From assembly GCA_965228545.1 (NCBI GenBank), contig OZ245822.1:2604001-2668000 (forward strand): a stretch of DNA of 64,000 nt, given 5' to 3'. Below the pieces are notes generated by a model. That model did not search any database. It worked only from the letters and a program-made list of their open reading frames with translations, and had not been told where the DNA came from. Numbering within the stretch: position 1 is the first letter of the stretch; each line of letters opens with the position of its first letter. Shown one piece after another: positions 33,047 through 41,447 of the stretch. The stretch is from HXMU1420-13 sp965228545 (GTDB lineage Bacteria; Bacteroidota; Rhodothermia; Balneolales; Balneolaceae). The translations under genes and the position numbers were made by a program.

Positions 33047-33462
33047 GTAATATAAGTCTAGATACAATGGCCAATGCTTTTTTGGCAGCGCTTGAAACCG
33101 AATTCCCGTCGCTGAAAGTTGAGCATTACCCTGATGAGCCAGAGAATTACAAACTTAGTGCTTCAAGTTCAGCAATTTTGGTTCGACTATACGATCGTGC
33201 ATTTGAGTTACCGGATGGCGCTGATGGTTCCGGGCAAATAAATACACCCGTTTTTCAAATTACTTACATCAGCCGGTCTTTGCTTTCAAAAAAACAAGCT
33301 AAAGGAATGTACGCACTGCTCGATAGTGGTAGAGATGGGCTTAAGAAAGTTACAATTAATGATACGCCTGCATCAATTTTGCGAGAGTTCTTTGTAGGTA
33401 CACGCGCCGGTGGAATTTGGATCTATTCTCAACTTTGGGTGATAACTGATTTTTTTGATTAA
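33043..33462 (+). CDS. Tail completion/terminator-like protein (DUF1834, Mu gp37 family)
   Basis: 139 residues. The pattern ALETEFPSLKVEHYPDEPENYK, then ILVRLYDRAF and the C-terminal RAGGIWIYSQLWVITDFFD, fits the DUF1834/gp37 family encoded between connector and tail-tube genes in Mu-like phages. It would cap the head-proximal end of the tail. It overlaps the holin candidate by 4 bp. Confidence 0.7.
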   Translation: MSNISLDTMANAFLAALETEFPSLKVEHYPDEPENYKLSASSSAILVRLYDRAFELPDGADGSGQINTPVFQITYISRSLLSKKQAKGMYALLDSGRDGLKKVTINDTPASILREFFVGTRAGGIWIYSQLWVITDFFD

Positions 33463-33472
33463 GGAGTAAATA

Positions 33473-33946
33473 ATGACTAAAAGTACCGATATCTCTGCTA
33501 AAGATGCGATTGCTCACATTGAAGAGCTTACAACGTTGCAGTCTCTTATGAACTTTGTGCCTGATGCTGAAACCCGTGTGACTGTACGAACTGCCTATAC
33601 AGATCGACTTGAGGCTTTGAGGGGCAAAAGTGATTCCCCAAAATCCCGAGCATTAAGTGATTATTTGTTTACTTTAGAATCACTTCCACTTGATGGTGAG
33701 GACGTTCGTGTTCGCCCGGCTCCAAGCCAGCCATTTATTTTTGGTCAAGGTCAAGCCCCATCTGGCCCAAGACTACAGGAAGTTCAATTTAATTGGTCGC
33801 AGGCCTTGGTTGTACTAGACAGCTGCCAAAATGGAATTGGAGATCCAGATGCTGGAGTTATACATTCAGAAACTATAGCACAATCTCCTGAGCTCTTTAT
33901 GAGCGAATCAAACTATCAATCTTATATTTCAAAAAACGAGGAATAA
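33473..33946 (+). CDS. Hypothetical tail-region protein
   Basis: 157 residues with no recognised family: an N-terminal helical part (about 1-70) and a Pro/Gly-rich second half. It starts 10 bp after the DUF1834 gene behind a good ribosome site (aaggagt). It is likely structural because of its position. Confidence 0.5.
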   Translation: MTKSTDISAKDAIAHIEELTTLQSLMNFVPDAETRVTVRTAYTDRLEALRGKSDSPKSRALSDYLFTLESLPLDGEDVRVRPAPSQPFIFGQGQAPSGPRLQEVQFNWSQALVVLDSCQNGIGDPDAGVIHSETIAQSPELFMSESNYQSYISKNEE

Positions 33947-33948
33947 TT

Positions 33949-34326
33949 ATGAGTAAGTTAACCGGTGTAAAAAAAGTAGAGTGGGCCAATACTGGAACTA
34001 CCAGTTGGAATGATATTGGGCGAATCAAATCTGATTCGTCCCATAACCCAGAATCTCAGACAGAAGAGGACTCTGCAGGCTTAGATATTTTTGCAGGAGA
34101 AAAAGACGTTCTCCAAATTCATTCAACAGCTATTGCAAATCAACCTGCAATGCGTACAAAATCTGTGAATGATGACAATATAGTGGATTTGAGATTCACT
34201 TTAATTGACGGGACGGTTGAAACTAAGACTGGCTATAGCATGATTGTAAGTCAAGTTAAATATGGTTTCCAAACAGGAGAGCGGAGATATTTTACTGCTG
34301 ACTTCAAAAGATTTCTTACCTCATAA
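33949..34326 (+). CDS. Putative tail tube-type protein
   Basis: 125 residues, beta-rich, with IGRIKSDSSHNPESQTEEDSAGLDIFAGEKDVLQI. The EEDSAGLD..G motif is shared with the next gene (LIEEDSAGLDMHNGDESFFEF), pointing to a common tail-tube fold. Its place between the tail terminator and the tail chaperone is where siphophages encode the major tail protein. Confidence 0.55.
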   Translation: MSKLTGVKKVEWANTGTTSWNDIGRIKSDSSHNPESQTEEDSAGLDIFAGEKDVLQIHSTAIANQPAMRTKSVNDDNIVDLRFTLIDGTVETKTGYSMIVSQVKYGFQTGERRYFTADFKRFLTS

Positions 34327-34344
34327 GCTCAATTAGGACTCAAT

Positions 34345-35229
34345 ATGATAATTTCAGGCATTCAAAAAATTAGTCTATTTGATAATGACTCAGCTAGCTC
34401 AACGTTTGGTGCGATCGTCCAAAAAAATAGAATTCTTGGAAATCGAGGTGAAGGAGTATTTAAAAGCCCACTGATTGAAGAAGATTCAGCTGGACTAGAT
34501 ATGCACAATGGTGATGAAAGTTTCTTTGAATTTGAATGCATTGATACGGTGGGTAATTCTCAATTACGAGCTTGGGCCAACGAAGAGAAGGAAGTTATGA
34601 TGGTAGTTGCCGGCTTGGAGGAAAGTGTACTTTGGTATGAGCCAGCTACCGTAACCATTGTTGAACCAAAAAGTTTTACAGTAGGGTCAAGAAACACCAC
34701 CAAAATTAGAATCTCAAAGAAAGGAGGACTTCATAAAATTTGGTGTGGCATTAATATTCTGGATGGAGCCGTTAAGGTTGAAGGCTTTGAATCCGGTTGG
34801 CAAGACAGTGATTCAAATGGTTTAGCGGATGGTTATAATAATTCCAATTTAAAATCGGTTGTATTCTCCTCGGGTATACAACAGGCCGTGCAGAACGCAA
34901 GTGGGTATCAATCAATCACCAAATCATTACTTTTTCCAATCGCAGGTATTCAGTTATCATTGAGCATGAATTACACGAGATTGGATAACGATGTGCGCCA
35001 CTACTTAAAAACTGTTACCCATACAAGTACGTTGCTCCAGATTATCAATGCAACATATTCATCTACTGGCCATACTTCCTCTCTTACAATTGGCACCTCT
35101 CCCGGCACATTCCAGATATCTCTTGATATTTTTGGCACTCCTGCTGCAGGCGCTACAGAAGATGCACAAGTACATGGTAAGGATGCAGTTTTAAGAGTGG
35201 GTAATTCTAACCAATATCTTAACTATTAA
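34345..35229 (+). CDS. Putative tail protein: tube-like domain plus carbohydrate-binding-like domain
   Basis: 294 residues. The first 135 residues are related to the preceding protein (shared EEDSAGLD..G motif). Residues about 145-290 look like a jelly-roll or galactose-binding-type module (VEGFESGWQDSDSNGLADGYNN, later TSSLTIGTSPGTFQISLDIFG). Tail-tube proteins with added C-terminal decoration domains are known in siphophages. It ends overlapping the chaperone start by 1 bp. Confidence 0.55.
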   Translation: MIISGIQKISLFDNDSASSTFGAIVQKNRILGNRGEGVFKSPLIEEDSAGLDMHNGDESFFEFECIDTVGNSQLRAWANEEKEVMMVVAGLEESVLWYEPATVTIVEPKSFTVGSRNTTKIRISKKGGLHKIWCGINILDGAVKVEGFESGWQDSDSNGLADGYNNSNLKSVVFSSGIQQAVQNASGYQSITKSLLFPIAGIQLSLSMNYTRLDNDVRHYLKTVTHTSTLLQIINATYSSTGHTSSLTIGTSPGTFQISLDIFGTPAAGATEDAQVHGKDAVLRVGNSNQYLNY

Positions 35230-35675
35230 TGAGCACTTATACACCTATTGCAAAGTCTAAGCTTGATTTTAAACTCTCTGAGCCCACTAGAGAAAATGAA
35301 GAGCGTATTCATAAATTACAAGTAAGGTTTCGCGGGTTAACGATTGAGGAAAGAATGCATATCTGTGATTACGAAGGTTGGAGATATGAAGATAAAATTC
35401 CTGAATATAGTATGGAGCCTCGTGTTGCTATTTCGGCGTTAAATTTGTTATTGCAACGTTCTGCGCCGGTTGGTGAAAATGTAGACCTGCTTAGAGAATC
35501 GCTCAAAAAGTTGATTGATACACATAGTAAGCAACCTGAGCCAGTTGAAGCGGTGCATCCAACGGAATATTGGAGTGAGTTAGCAAGTATAATTTTTGTT
35601 CAATTTCGATGCGAAGATCCATCTCAGATCAATTTCAAAGTAGTTGAACAGGCTCGAAAAGATTTTTTCGAATAG
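35229..35675 (+). CDS. Tail assembly chaperone, short form (G-like)
   Basis: 148 residues, helical and acidic. By position directly before the tape measure gene, and by the frameshift signal at its end, it corresponds to lambda gpG-type tail assembly chaperones, which coat the tape measure during tail assembly. No sequence family is recognised, as is usual for this rapidly evolving class. The stop codon follows the slippery heptamer by three bases. Confidence 0.75.
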   Translation: MSTYTPIAKSKLDFKLSEPTRENEERIHKLQVRFRGLTIEERMHICDYEGWRYEDKIPEYSMEPRVAISALNLLLQRSAPVGENVDLLRESLKKLIDTHSKQPEPVEAVHPTEYWSELASIIFVQFRCEDPSQINFKVVEQARKDFFE

Positions 35676-35920
35676 CCGAGGCTGATGCCCGAAAAGCCTC
35701 GGCGCTGCTTGAGCTTTCTGAGTGGCTTTCTGTAGATGACGAAATCATTCTAAACGACGAACAGCAAAGGCATAGAAATTATCAACGGGCGCTATGTGAG
35801 GCACAGTGCTCCTGGGATTTTTTAATATACAGAGCTGCAAGCACTATACAAGATATAGGAGCGCTACGGAACTCAACCAAATCAAATATTGTGCTTGCAT
35901 ACCTTCATTCTAAGATTTAG
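35229..35920 (+). CDS. Tail assembly chaperone, long frameshifted form (GT-like)
   Basis: At TTTTTTC (35663-35669) a -1 shift changes frame from GAT-TTT-TTC-GAA-TAG to TTT-TTT-CGA-ATA-GCC. Reading then continues openly for 83 codons (from CGA at 35669) to a TAG at 35918-35920, two bases before the tape measure ATG. The fusion is 230 residues. The -1 extension begins RIAEADARKASALLELSEW, has no start codon of its own and fills an otherwise empty gap, which supports real expression. The long form usually recruits tail-tube subunits to the tape measure. Confidence 0.85.
35663..35702 (+). promoter_or_regulatory. Programmed -1 ribosomal frameshift signal
   Basis: Slippery heptamer T-TTT-TTC (35663-35669), a 6-nt spacer, then a perfect 8-bp stem CCGAGGCT (35676-35683) / AGCCTCGG (35695-35702) with an 11-nt loop. 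Heptamer, spacer and stem have the textbook arrangement for -1 frameshifting. Confidence 0.9.
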
Positions 35921-35922
35921 CC

Positions 35923-38900
35923 ATGGATAAGAAAGTCAATATTGAAATTAAGCTTCTTACCGCCAAAGCCGGTAGCAACGTTAAAAACCTGGCATCACAG
36001 ACACGCGAGCTAAAAGCAACTCTGGACGCCACGTCTGGGTCATTAGATGTGACGTCTAGTGGGCAGAAAAATCTTAGTAATGAAACTAAAAAAACCAGTA
36101 AGTACACCGAGCAAAACACCGACTCTCTTCGCAAAAATCAACAGGGAAATGCTGACTTACAGCAGCGTCTTGCTCGCTTAAACCAGATATATGATACGAT
36201 TATTCATAGTAAATCTGAGCTTAATAGTGTAGACATAAAACGAGCGCGATCGATTAAATCTGAAATCAATACTGTTGAAAATCAGATTAATAAAAACAAA
36301 GAGCTCGTTGCTGAACAAACATCGAATCTCGGTTTTCTTAAAGCAAAAGCCACTTCCACATTGGGAAAGGCTGGATTAGTTGGATTGTATGCAAGCGCCG
36401 GAGTTGCTGCAGCATCGATGATGAGAACAGCTGTTCAAGTGGGGCGTGAATTTGAACAGCAATTGGCAGATCTTGAAGCAATAACAGGGATTACTGGAGA
36501 TCAACTGGAATCGTTGGGTGAGCGATCTCTTGAAATAAGTGTAAAATATGGTGAGTCTGCTGCCAACATTATTGAGGCCAATAAACTCGTAGCATCTCAG
36601 TTGGCAGAAAAAATTGATTTTTCAACTAGTGAGGGAGCTGCAGAACTTGCTAAAATATCTGAAGAGGCGATCGTATTACAAAAGGCTGCCGGCGTAGATT
36701 TGCCAACAGCTGTAAAAACACTTACCACGGCGATTAACCAATTTAATTTACCCGCTAGCGAAAGTGCGAGAATTATCAATTCTATTGCAGCCGGAAGCAA
36801 GTTTGGAGCTGCTGAAGTAGCTGAACAAGCTGAGGCCTACAGGCAATCAGGAGCTGTTGCTGCAGGTGCTAATTTAAGTTTTGAGCAATTAAATGCAACC
36901 GTTCAGGTTTTGGCGGCCAACGCCATTACCGGAAGCCAGGCCGGTACAAACATTCGTGGAGTACTTTTGAGTTTACAGAATTCTGCGAAACTTGCCGAAG
37001 CCGGAATTGAAGGGGTTAGTCTGGAGACAGAAGGTTACGCCGGCGCTCTACAAGCGTTGAAACCACTACTTAATGATACGATTGCTCTTGAAAAACTCTT
37101 TGGACGAGAGAATATAGCTTCAGCAAGAATATTGATCCAGAATGCAGAGTCGGTTGCTGAGATGACCGATAAGGTAACCGGTGGAAATGTTGCTTACCAA
37201 CAGGCCGAAGTGCAACTGAAAACTTTTAATGGCAGCCAGGCCCGGCTAAGTCAGGCAATTAAAGCTCAAATGATCCCAGCGTTTCAGCAGAGTGGTGGTG
37301 TTGTGGTTACTCTTATGGATAACATAACTGAACTAATACAGAGTTTTAGTGGTGGTCTCTCCATTATCAATGATTGGATGGATGCCTATTCGGATGCTCG
37401 TAAAGAAATTGAGGGTACAAATAGAGTCGTTGGTGATCAAATTGATGCTATTAATGATTTGCGAGAAAAATTGGCTGAAGCTTCCAATGAGGTGGGAGTA
37501 ACTGCCGAACAAGAACAATTACTGCGAGAGGCATACGAGGCAACCACAGCGCAAACACTCAGCTATATTACACCGCTTCAGGAGAAAATTAATCTACAAC
37601 TTTTAGAGCGTGAGCAGCTTCAGGAAGCGCTGCGTGCTGCTAAAGAGAAGTTTGGATGGGATAAGTTAACCGAAGAACAACTGATAAAAACCAACTCCGT
37701 AGCTGCAGATCTGATTGTTGGTATTCGCGAGTTAACCATGAAGATTGATGCGAATAAAACCAATTTGAAAGCATTGGTCGACGAATACAACAAAGGTTTA
37801 CTTACTTTTGATGAATTTGTTGAATCCATCAAAAAGAGCGGTGAGGCCGCCGACGAAAAAGGCACGGAGCTAGATTCGCTGTCGAAAAAATACGAAGAAA
37901 ATGGCAAGCGTATTTCTGAGTTAATTAATCTATCGAGAGATTTAACCTCTGCCGAATTGGAAGAGCTCCAAAGCCGTACTAAACAGAACGAGGCCCTCGC
38001 GGAACAGATTGCCAAACGGAAAGAGCTCGCAGAGCTTGGCGCTGATCTACGCCCAGAAGTAGCCAACCCCGAGCCGGTGCATGTGCCCATCGAGATTGAT
38101 ATCGATATCCCAGAAATTGAGCTGGATGCTCCAGTCCGCGCGATGGATGATATCATCAAAGAGCTGAATAAAGATGTGCAGCAATATGTTGAGTTATCGG
38201 GTCTACTAGGAGATCACTCAACAGATAATGAATTTGCCATCCAACGCACCGAACAGGCTATTCAAGAGCTTATCACAAATGGATATCACCCACAGTCTGA
38301 GGAAATTCGAGCCTTAATTCAAGATTTGGAAAAACTTGATGAAAAAAATGATGAAACAGCGCGAAAAATAGAAGAAAGAAAGGAAAAAGAACGTCTGTTA
38401 ACTTTTGCTGGTGAACAAATTGCATCTTCTATTGAAGGTATTGATGGCATCAATCGTAGCCTACGAGATCAGATATCAGCAATTAAAGATCGAGCAGCAC
38501 AAGATAAAGTTGCGGCCAAAACTGCAAGTGAGAGGGCAAAAATTGAAAAGCGAGCTCAAATGGAGATTGCTCAGGCAGAGAAACAGGCCAAAAAAGATAA
38601 AATTGATGCTGTTAAAAAAGCTATTTCAGCATCAATCACTGAGGCTGTTATCTCACAATTCCAGAAAGTTATTACTTCAGTTCCGTGGCCATTAAATTTC
38701 ATAGTTGCACCCATCGCTGCAGCAGCAGTGAAAGCTGGCATGAACAAATTGGTACAACTTAACACGGGTGGCCCGGTACCAGGACCATCTCAAGAACGTA
38801 AAGATACCGTACCGGCTATGCTTACCCCTGGCGAGTTTGTGATTCGGAAGGACTCGGCGGCGGCAGCGCCCAAGGCATTGCGCCAAATTAATGAAAAACC

Positions 38901-39489
38901 AAGCGTAGCCCGCGATGTTGAGCAGTACCTTAGCCAGCGTGTTGGCCTAAACCGTGGTGGTAAGGTTCCCGGGCCAGATGTAAATAAAGATACCGTACCT
39001 GCCATACTTACCCCTGGCGAGTATGTGGTTAATAAAAACTCTACCCGCCAGGCTATGGGTGTGCTTAATGCCATCAATAACGATGAAAAGGCCGCTGCTG
39101 ATTTGCAGTATTTAGTCAACAACAAAGGTATGCTGGCAGCACCTATTGTGGGCGGTGGGGTAGGTTTGAATTTATTGCGCAGGTTTCACTCTTCAAGTAT
39201 GGCATCCATAGGGGCGCATATCGATTTAGTAAAGCCTGCAGAATTTAACAAAGGTGGGTTAGTAGGTTCGGCTCCTAATAAAAATATTATGGACCAAATA
39301 GTATCACACGAAGTGGCCGGCACTGCTCAAGTGGTACAGCAGCAATTGAATATGGATAGCCTGCGTGATGAGATCCGATCTCAAACCGAAGCCATTAAGC
39401 GCATGACCGTTCGCGCTGAACTAGCTTTTAACGATTTCCACGAAGAATATACCGATTACCTGGAACGCGAAGCACAACTAGGAAGATAA
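35923..39489 (+). CDS. Phage tail tape measure protein
   Basis: An 1188-residue protein that sets tail length and is ejected on infection. An N-terminal coiled coil (about 1-125) is followed by a membrane-like and TP901-type core (about 130-470, GREFEQQLADLEAITGITGDQLE and NAITGSQAGTNIRGVLLSLQ). Long coiled coils (about 500-930), a hydrophobic segment near 960, and a C-terminal part follow. The C-terminal part has two copies of the motif DTVPA(M/I)LTPGE(F/Y)V (about 985-1055), common in tape measures. The length implies a long non-contractile tail. Confidence 0.93.
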   Translation: MDKKVNIEIKLLTAKAGSNVKNLASQTRELKATLDATSGSLDVTSSGQKNLSNETKKTSKYTEQNTDSLRKNQQGNADLQQRLARLNQIYDTIIHSKSELNSVDIKRARSIKSEINTVENQINKNKELVAEQTSNLGFLKAKATSTLGKAGLVGLYASAGVAAASMMRTAVQVGREFEQQLADLEAITGITGDQLESLGERSLEISVKYGESAANIIEANKLVASQLAEKIDFSTSEGAAELAKISEEAIVLQKAAGVDLPTAVKTLTTAINQFNLPASESARIINSIAAGSKFGAAEVAEQAEAYRQSGAVAAGANLSFEQLNATVQVLAANAITGSQAGTNIRGVLLSLQNSAKLAEAGIEGVSLETEGYAGALQALKPLLNDTIALEKLFGRENIASARILIQNAESVAEMTDKVTGGNVAYQQAEVQLKTFNGSQARLSQAIKAQMIPAFQQSGGVVVTLMDNITELIQSFSGGLSIINDWMDAYSDARKEIEGTNRVVGDQIDAINDLREKLAEASNEVGVTAEQEQLLREAYEATTAQTLSYITPLQEKINLQLLEREQLQEALRAAKEKFGWDKLTEEQLIKTNSVAADLIVGIRELTMKIDANKTNLKALVDEYNKGLLTFDEFVESIKKSGEAADEKGTELDSLSKKYEENGKRISELINLSRDLTSAELEELQSRTKQNEALAEQIAKRKELAELGADLRPEVANPEPVHVPIEIDIDIPEIELDAPVRAMDDIIKELNKDVQQYVELSGLLGDHSTDNEFAIQRTEQAIQELITNGYHPQSEEIRALIQDLEKLDEKNDETARKIEERKEKERLLTFAGEQIASSIEGIDGINRSLRDQISAIKDRAAQDKVAAKTASERAKIEKRAQMEIAQAEKQAKKDKIDAVKKAISASITEAVISQFQKVITSVPWPLNFIVAPIAAAAVKAGMNKLVQLNTGGPVPGPSQERKDTVPAMLTPGEFVIRKDSAAAAPKALRQINEKPSVARDVEQYLSQRVGLNRGGKVPGPDVNKDTVPAILTPGEYVVNKNSTRQAMGVLNAINNDEKAAADLQYLVNNKGMLAAPIVGGGVGLNLLRRFHSSSMASIGAHIDLVKPAEFNKGGLVGSAPNKNIMDQIVSHEVAGTAQVVQQQLNMDSLRDEIRSQTEAIKRMTVRAELAFNDFHEEYTDYLEREAQLGR

Positions 39490-41282
39490 TGGCCATATAC
39501 AGCATTGGAAGCTACACCCTTGGTAATTTCTTGTACTCCTTGTTTGAGGAAGCTTCCTCTGCGCCTTCAAGCCAAGCAATTCGGGTGCTCGATCATTTCC
39601 AACGAAAAGGCACCCCTAATTTCACCTATAACCAAACCCTGTTACCTCACGATGTACGCGTTGATTTTTTAGATCGTGATGGGAGCTTATTTAATAGGGT
39701 TAGTACAGCAACAGCTGGTCAGTTTTTGATCATCATTTACCGGTCTGGCTCCGAAATATTTCGTGGCTGGTATGTGCCTGAGGTAGATGAAGAATCGCTA
39801 AGCGTGCGCGATGTGCGCCTGAAGCTACGATTTGCCGATGGCCTTGAACTACTTAAGCAGCATAGCTGGCCTGGTGGCGCCAATACCTTTGCAGATTTGT
39901 TTAGAGAGCTATTCGACAAAATCGGCTACCAACTACCCATTGCAGTGAATGTAGATTTAGAAGCAGATGGAACTACTTCTAGCCCTGTATTTGTTAACCA
40001 CCATAGAACAGATCTGTTTGGCCTGCTCAACCGCAAACCGGAGGCCACCTACTACGATGTACTTGTAGAAATTTTAACGCTGCTTAAGGCGTGGTGCTGG
40101 CAAGAAAATGGCGAGTGGTATATCTATCAATATTCTAATCGGCACAACACTGCCGTTGAATGGATTGATGTGGATGATATCGTACAGCCAAAAACTCGAC
40201 TAGTTGAAAAAACAGTTAGTAGGTTCTTAGCCCCTATCCGAAGAAAACGACTGAAAGGGATTAAGCGCATCAACAGAACCGTACAAGCCATTTCCAAAGA
40301 AGCCGAAGTAACTAATACCGATTTTGAGCAATGGAATGAAAATGATTCTGAGGCCATCGGTTGGGAGGTAGAATCTGGCAGTATTGCCAAGGTTGATTCA
40401 TTAACTGATGATGGAGCTTTACTTCGTTTCAATAATAGTTCAATGGCGGTAATACAGCCTATTTATCGGATGATTGGCGGTCGAGGTGATTTCAATGTAA
40501 GCGTGAAGGTGGAGTTTGAATCTGTGAATGGTAGCGGTGTTCAAGCTGTGCCTGTTGCTGAAATCATTTTACACAATAATAACCCCGTTGGCCCGGGCTC
40601 TTGGGAGAAGCGGTGGTTACACTCGGGAGGGTTAAGCGCCACTCAAACCTATTTACGTGCAGAATATGAAATCCCATCCGGTATCACCGAAGATCCAACA
40701 ACAGTCTCAGCAACAGCAAGTGCATCTACAATTATACCTAACGCTGCAGTTATTTGGGCTGAAATTAAGCTTGTTTCAACTAATGATCCGGATGTTGACG
40801 ATTCTGCGGGATGGTACATGAAATACGTTGAAGTTACAGCTGGTGGAGACATTAAGTTTGGCGGCCCAGTTCCTGATCAATACTTAGAAACGGCTCAGGT
40901 AAGTGGCAATAGTGATGCGGATGTAATTACAGATATTGTTAGCCTAGGTGATGATGTGCTCGTTAAGCATAAGTCAGATTTTGAGCATTATACCGGCTCG
41001 GCATGGGAACAATCTACTGGGTGGAAAACATCAAATCATTCCTCAGCCGAATCGATCAACCAGGTGTGCATTGATAATTGGCTTCGTAAGTTAGGCAAGC
41101 GACTTAATGTGATTAAGTTGAATGTGAAGCATTCGGAGGATGTAGATTTGATTGATCTATATACAATGGATCATTTTGGAAGCGATGAAGAGTTTATTCC
41201 ATTTTATATAGAGGCCACGGCTTCAACTCGGAAAAAGAAACTATACGTTGTTGAATACCCTTCTGATCAAGCTCTGTCATAG
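39489..41282 (+). CDS. Tail tip / distal tail protein, possible host-recognition protein
   Basis: 597 residues, last gene of the prophage, overlapping the tape measure gene by 1 bp. The N-terminal 250 residues (RVLDHFQRKGTPNFTYNQTL, FRGWYVPEVDEESLSVRDVR) look like a distal-tail/baseplate hub protein. Residues about 270-460 form a beta-sandwich insert with a FEQWNENDSEAIGWEVESGS start, typical of carbohydrate-binding modules; the C-terminus returns to the hub type. It may combine hub and receptor binding, which would explain the absence of other tail-fibre genes. Confidence 0.6.
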   Translation: MAIYSIGSYTLGNFLYSLFEEASSAPSSQAIRVLDHFQRKGTPNFTYNQTLLPHDVRVDFLDRDGSLFNRVSTATAGQFLIIIYRSGSEIFRGWYVPEVDEESLSVRDVRLKLRFADGLELLKQHSWPGGANTFADLFRELFDKIGYQLPIAVNVDLEADGTTSSPVFVNHHRTDLFGLLNRKPEATYYDVLVEILTLLKAWCWQENGEWYIYQYSNRHNTAVEWIDVDDIVQPKTRLVEKTVSRFLAPIRRKRLKGIKRINRTVQAISKEAEVTNTDFEQWNENDSEAIGWEVESGSIAKVDSLTDDGALLRFNNSSMAVIQPIYRMIGGRGDFNVSVKVEFESVNGSGVQAVPVAEIILHNNNPVGPGSWEKRWLHSGGLSATQTYLRAEYEIPSGITEDPTTVSATASASTIIPNAAVIWAEIKLVSTNDPDVDDSAGWYMKYVEVTAGGDIKFGGPVPDQYLETAQVSGNSDADVITDIVSLGDDVLVKHKSDFEHYTGSAWEQSTGWKTSNHSSAESINQVCIDNWLRKLGKRLNVIKLNVKHSEDVDLIDLYTMDHFGSDEEFIPFYIEATASTRKKKLYVVEYPSDQALS

Positions 41283-41447
41283 TAGTAAAGTCTGCAATTT
41301 ATTCAACTAAAATATCCGTAACATAATTCAAAGAAGAGCTGGTTAAACAGACATGAATGAGGTGTTAAATTACCTTAAAATCTTGTTTAAATTTTTCTCA
41401 AACTAAAATTCGTAAATTCTCATACCATTTCGCGCGTTATAATAAAG
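41283..41447. other. Prophage right junction region
   Basis: 145 bp of AT-rich phage DNA after the last tail gene, ending at the inverted terminal sequence (41413-41427), then host DNA. A second GTTTGAGAA-type motif on the minus strand at about 41395-41403 may be another transposase site. No gene is seen. Confidence 0.6.
41413..41427 (-). repeat. Prophage right inverted terminal sequence
   Basis: On the minus strand TGGTATGAGAATTTA reads inward from 41427, matching the left end at 13 of 15 positions. The plus strand ends in CCA, giving the TG...CA ends of Mu-type elements. Confidence 0.8.

Larger units (their letters stand above)
6285..41427 (+). mobile_element. Mu-like transposable prophage with siphovirus-type tail genes
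   Basis: The element is bounded by inverted ends: TGGTTTGAGAATTAA reading inward from 6285 and TGGTATGAGAATTTA reading inward (minus strand) from 41427, matching at 13 of 15 positions and starting with TG as in Mu. Inside are transposase A, ATPase B, Gam, GemA, a Mor-like activator, terminase, portal, MuF, gpG-like protein, protease, capsid, endolysin, tail chaperone, tape measure and tail-tip genes. No tail sheath is seen, so a long non-contractile tail (D3112/B3-like) is inferred. Length is 35,143 bp. The five bases outside each end differ (gcaga and tttcg), so there is no target-site duplication. Confidence 0.9.
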
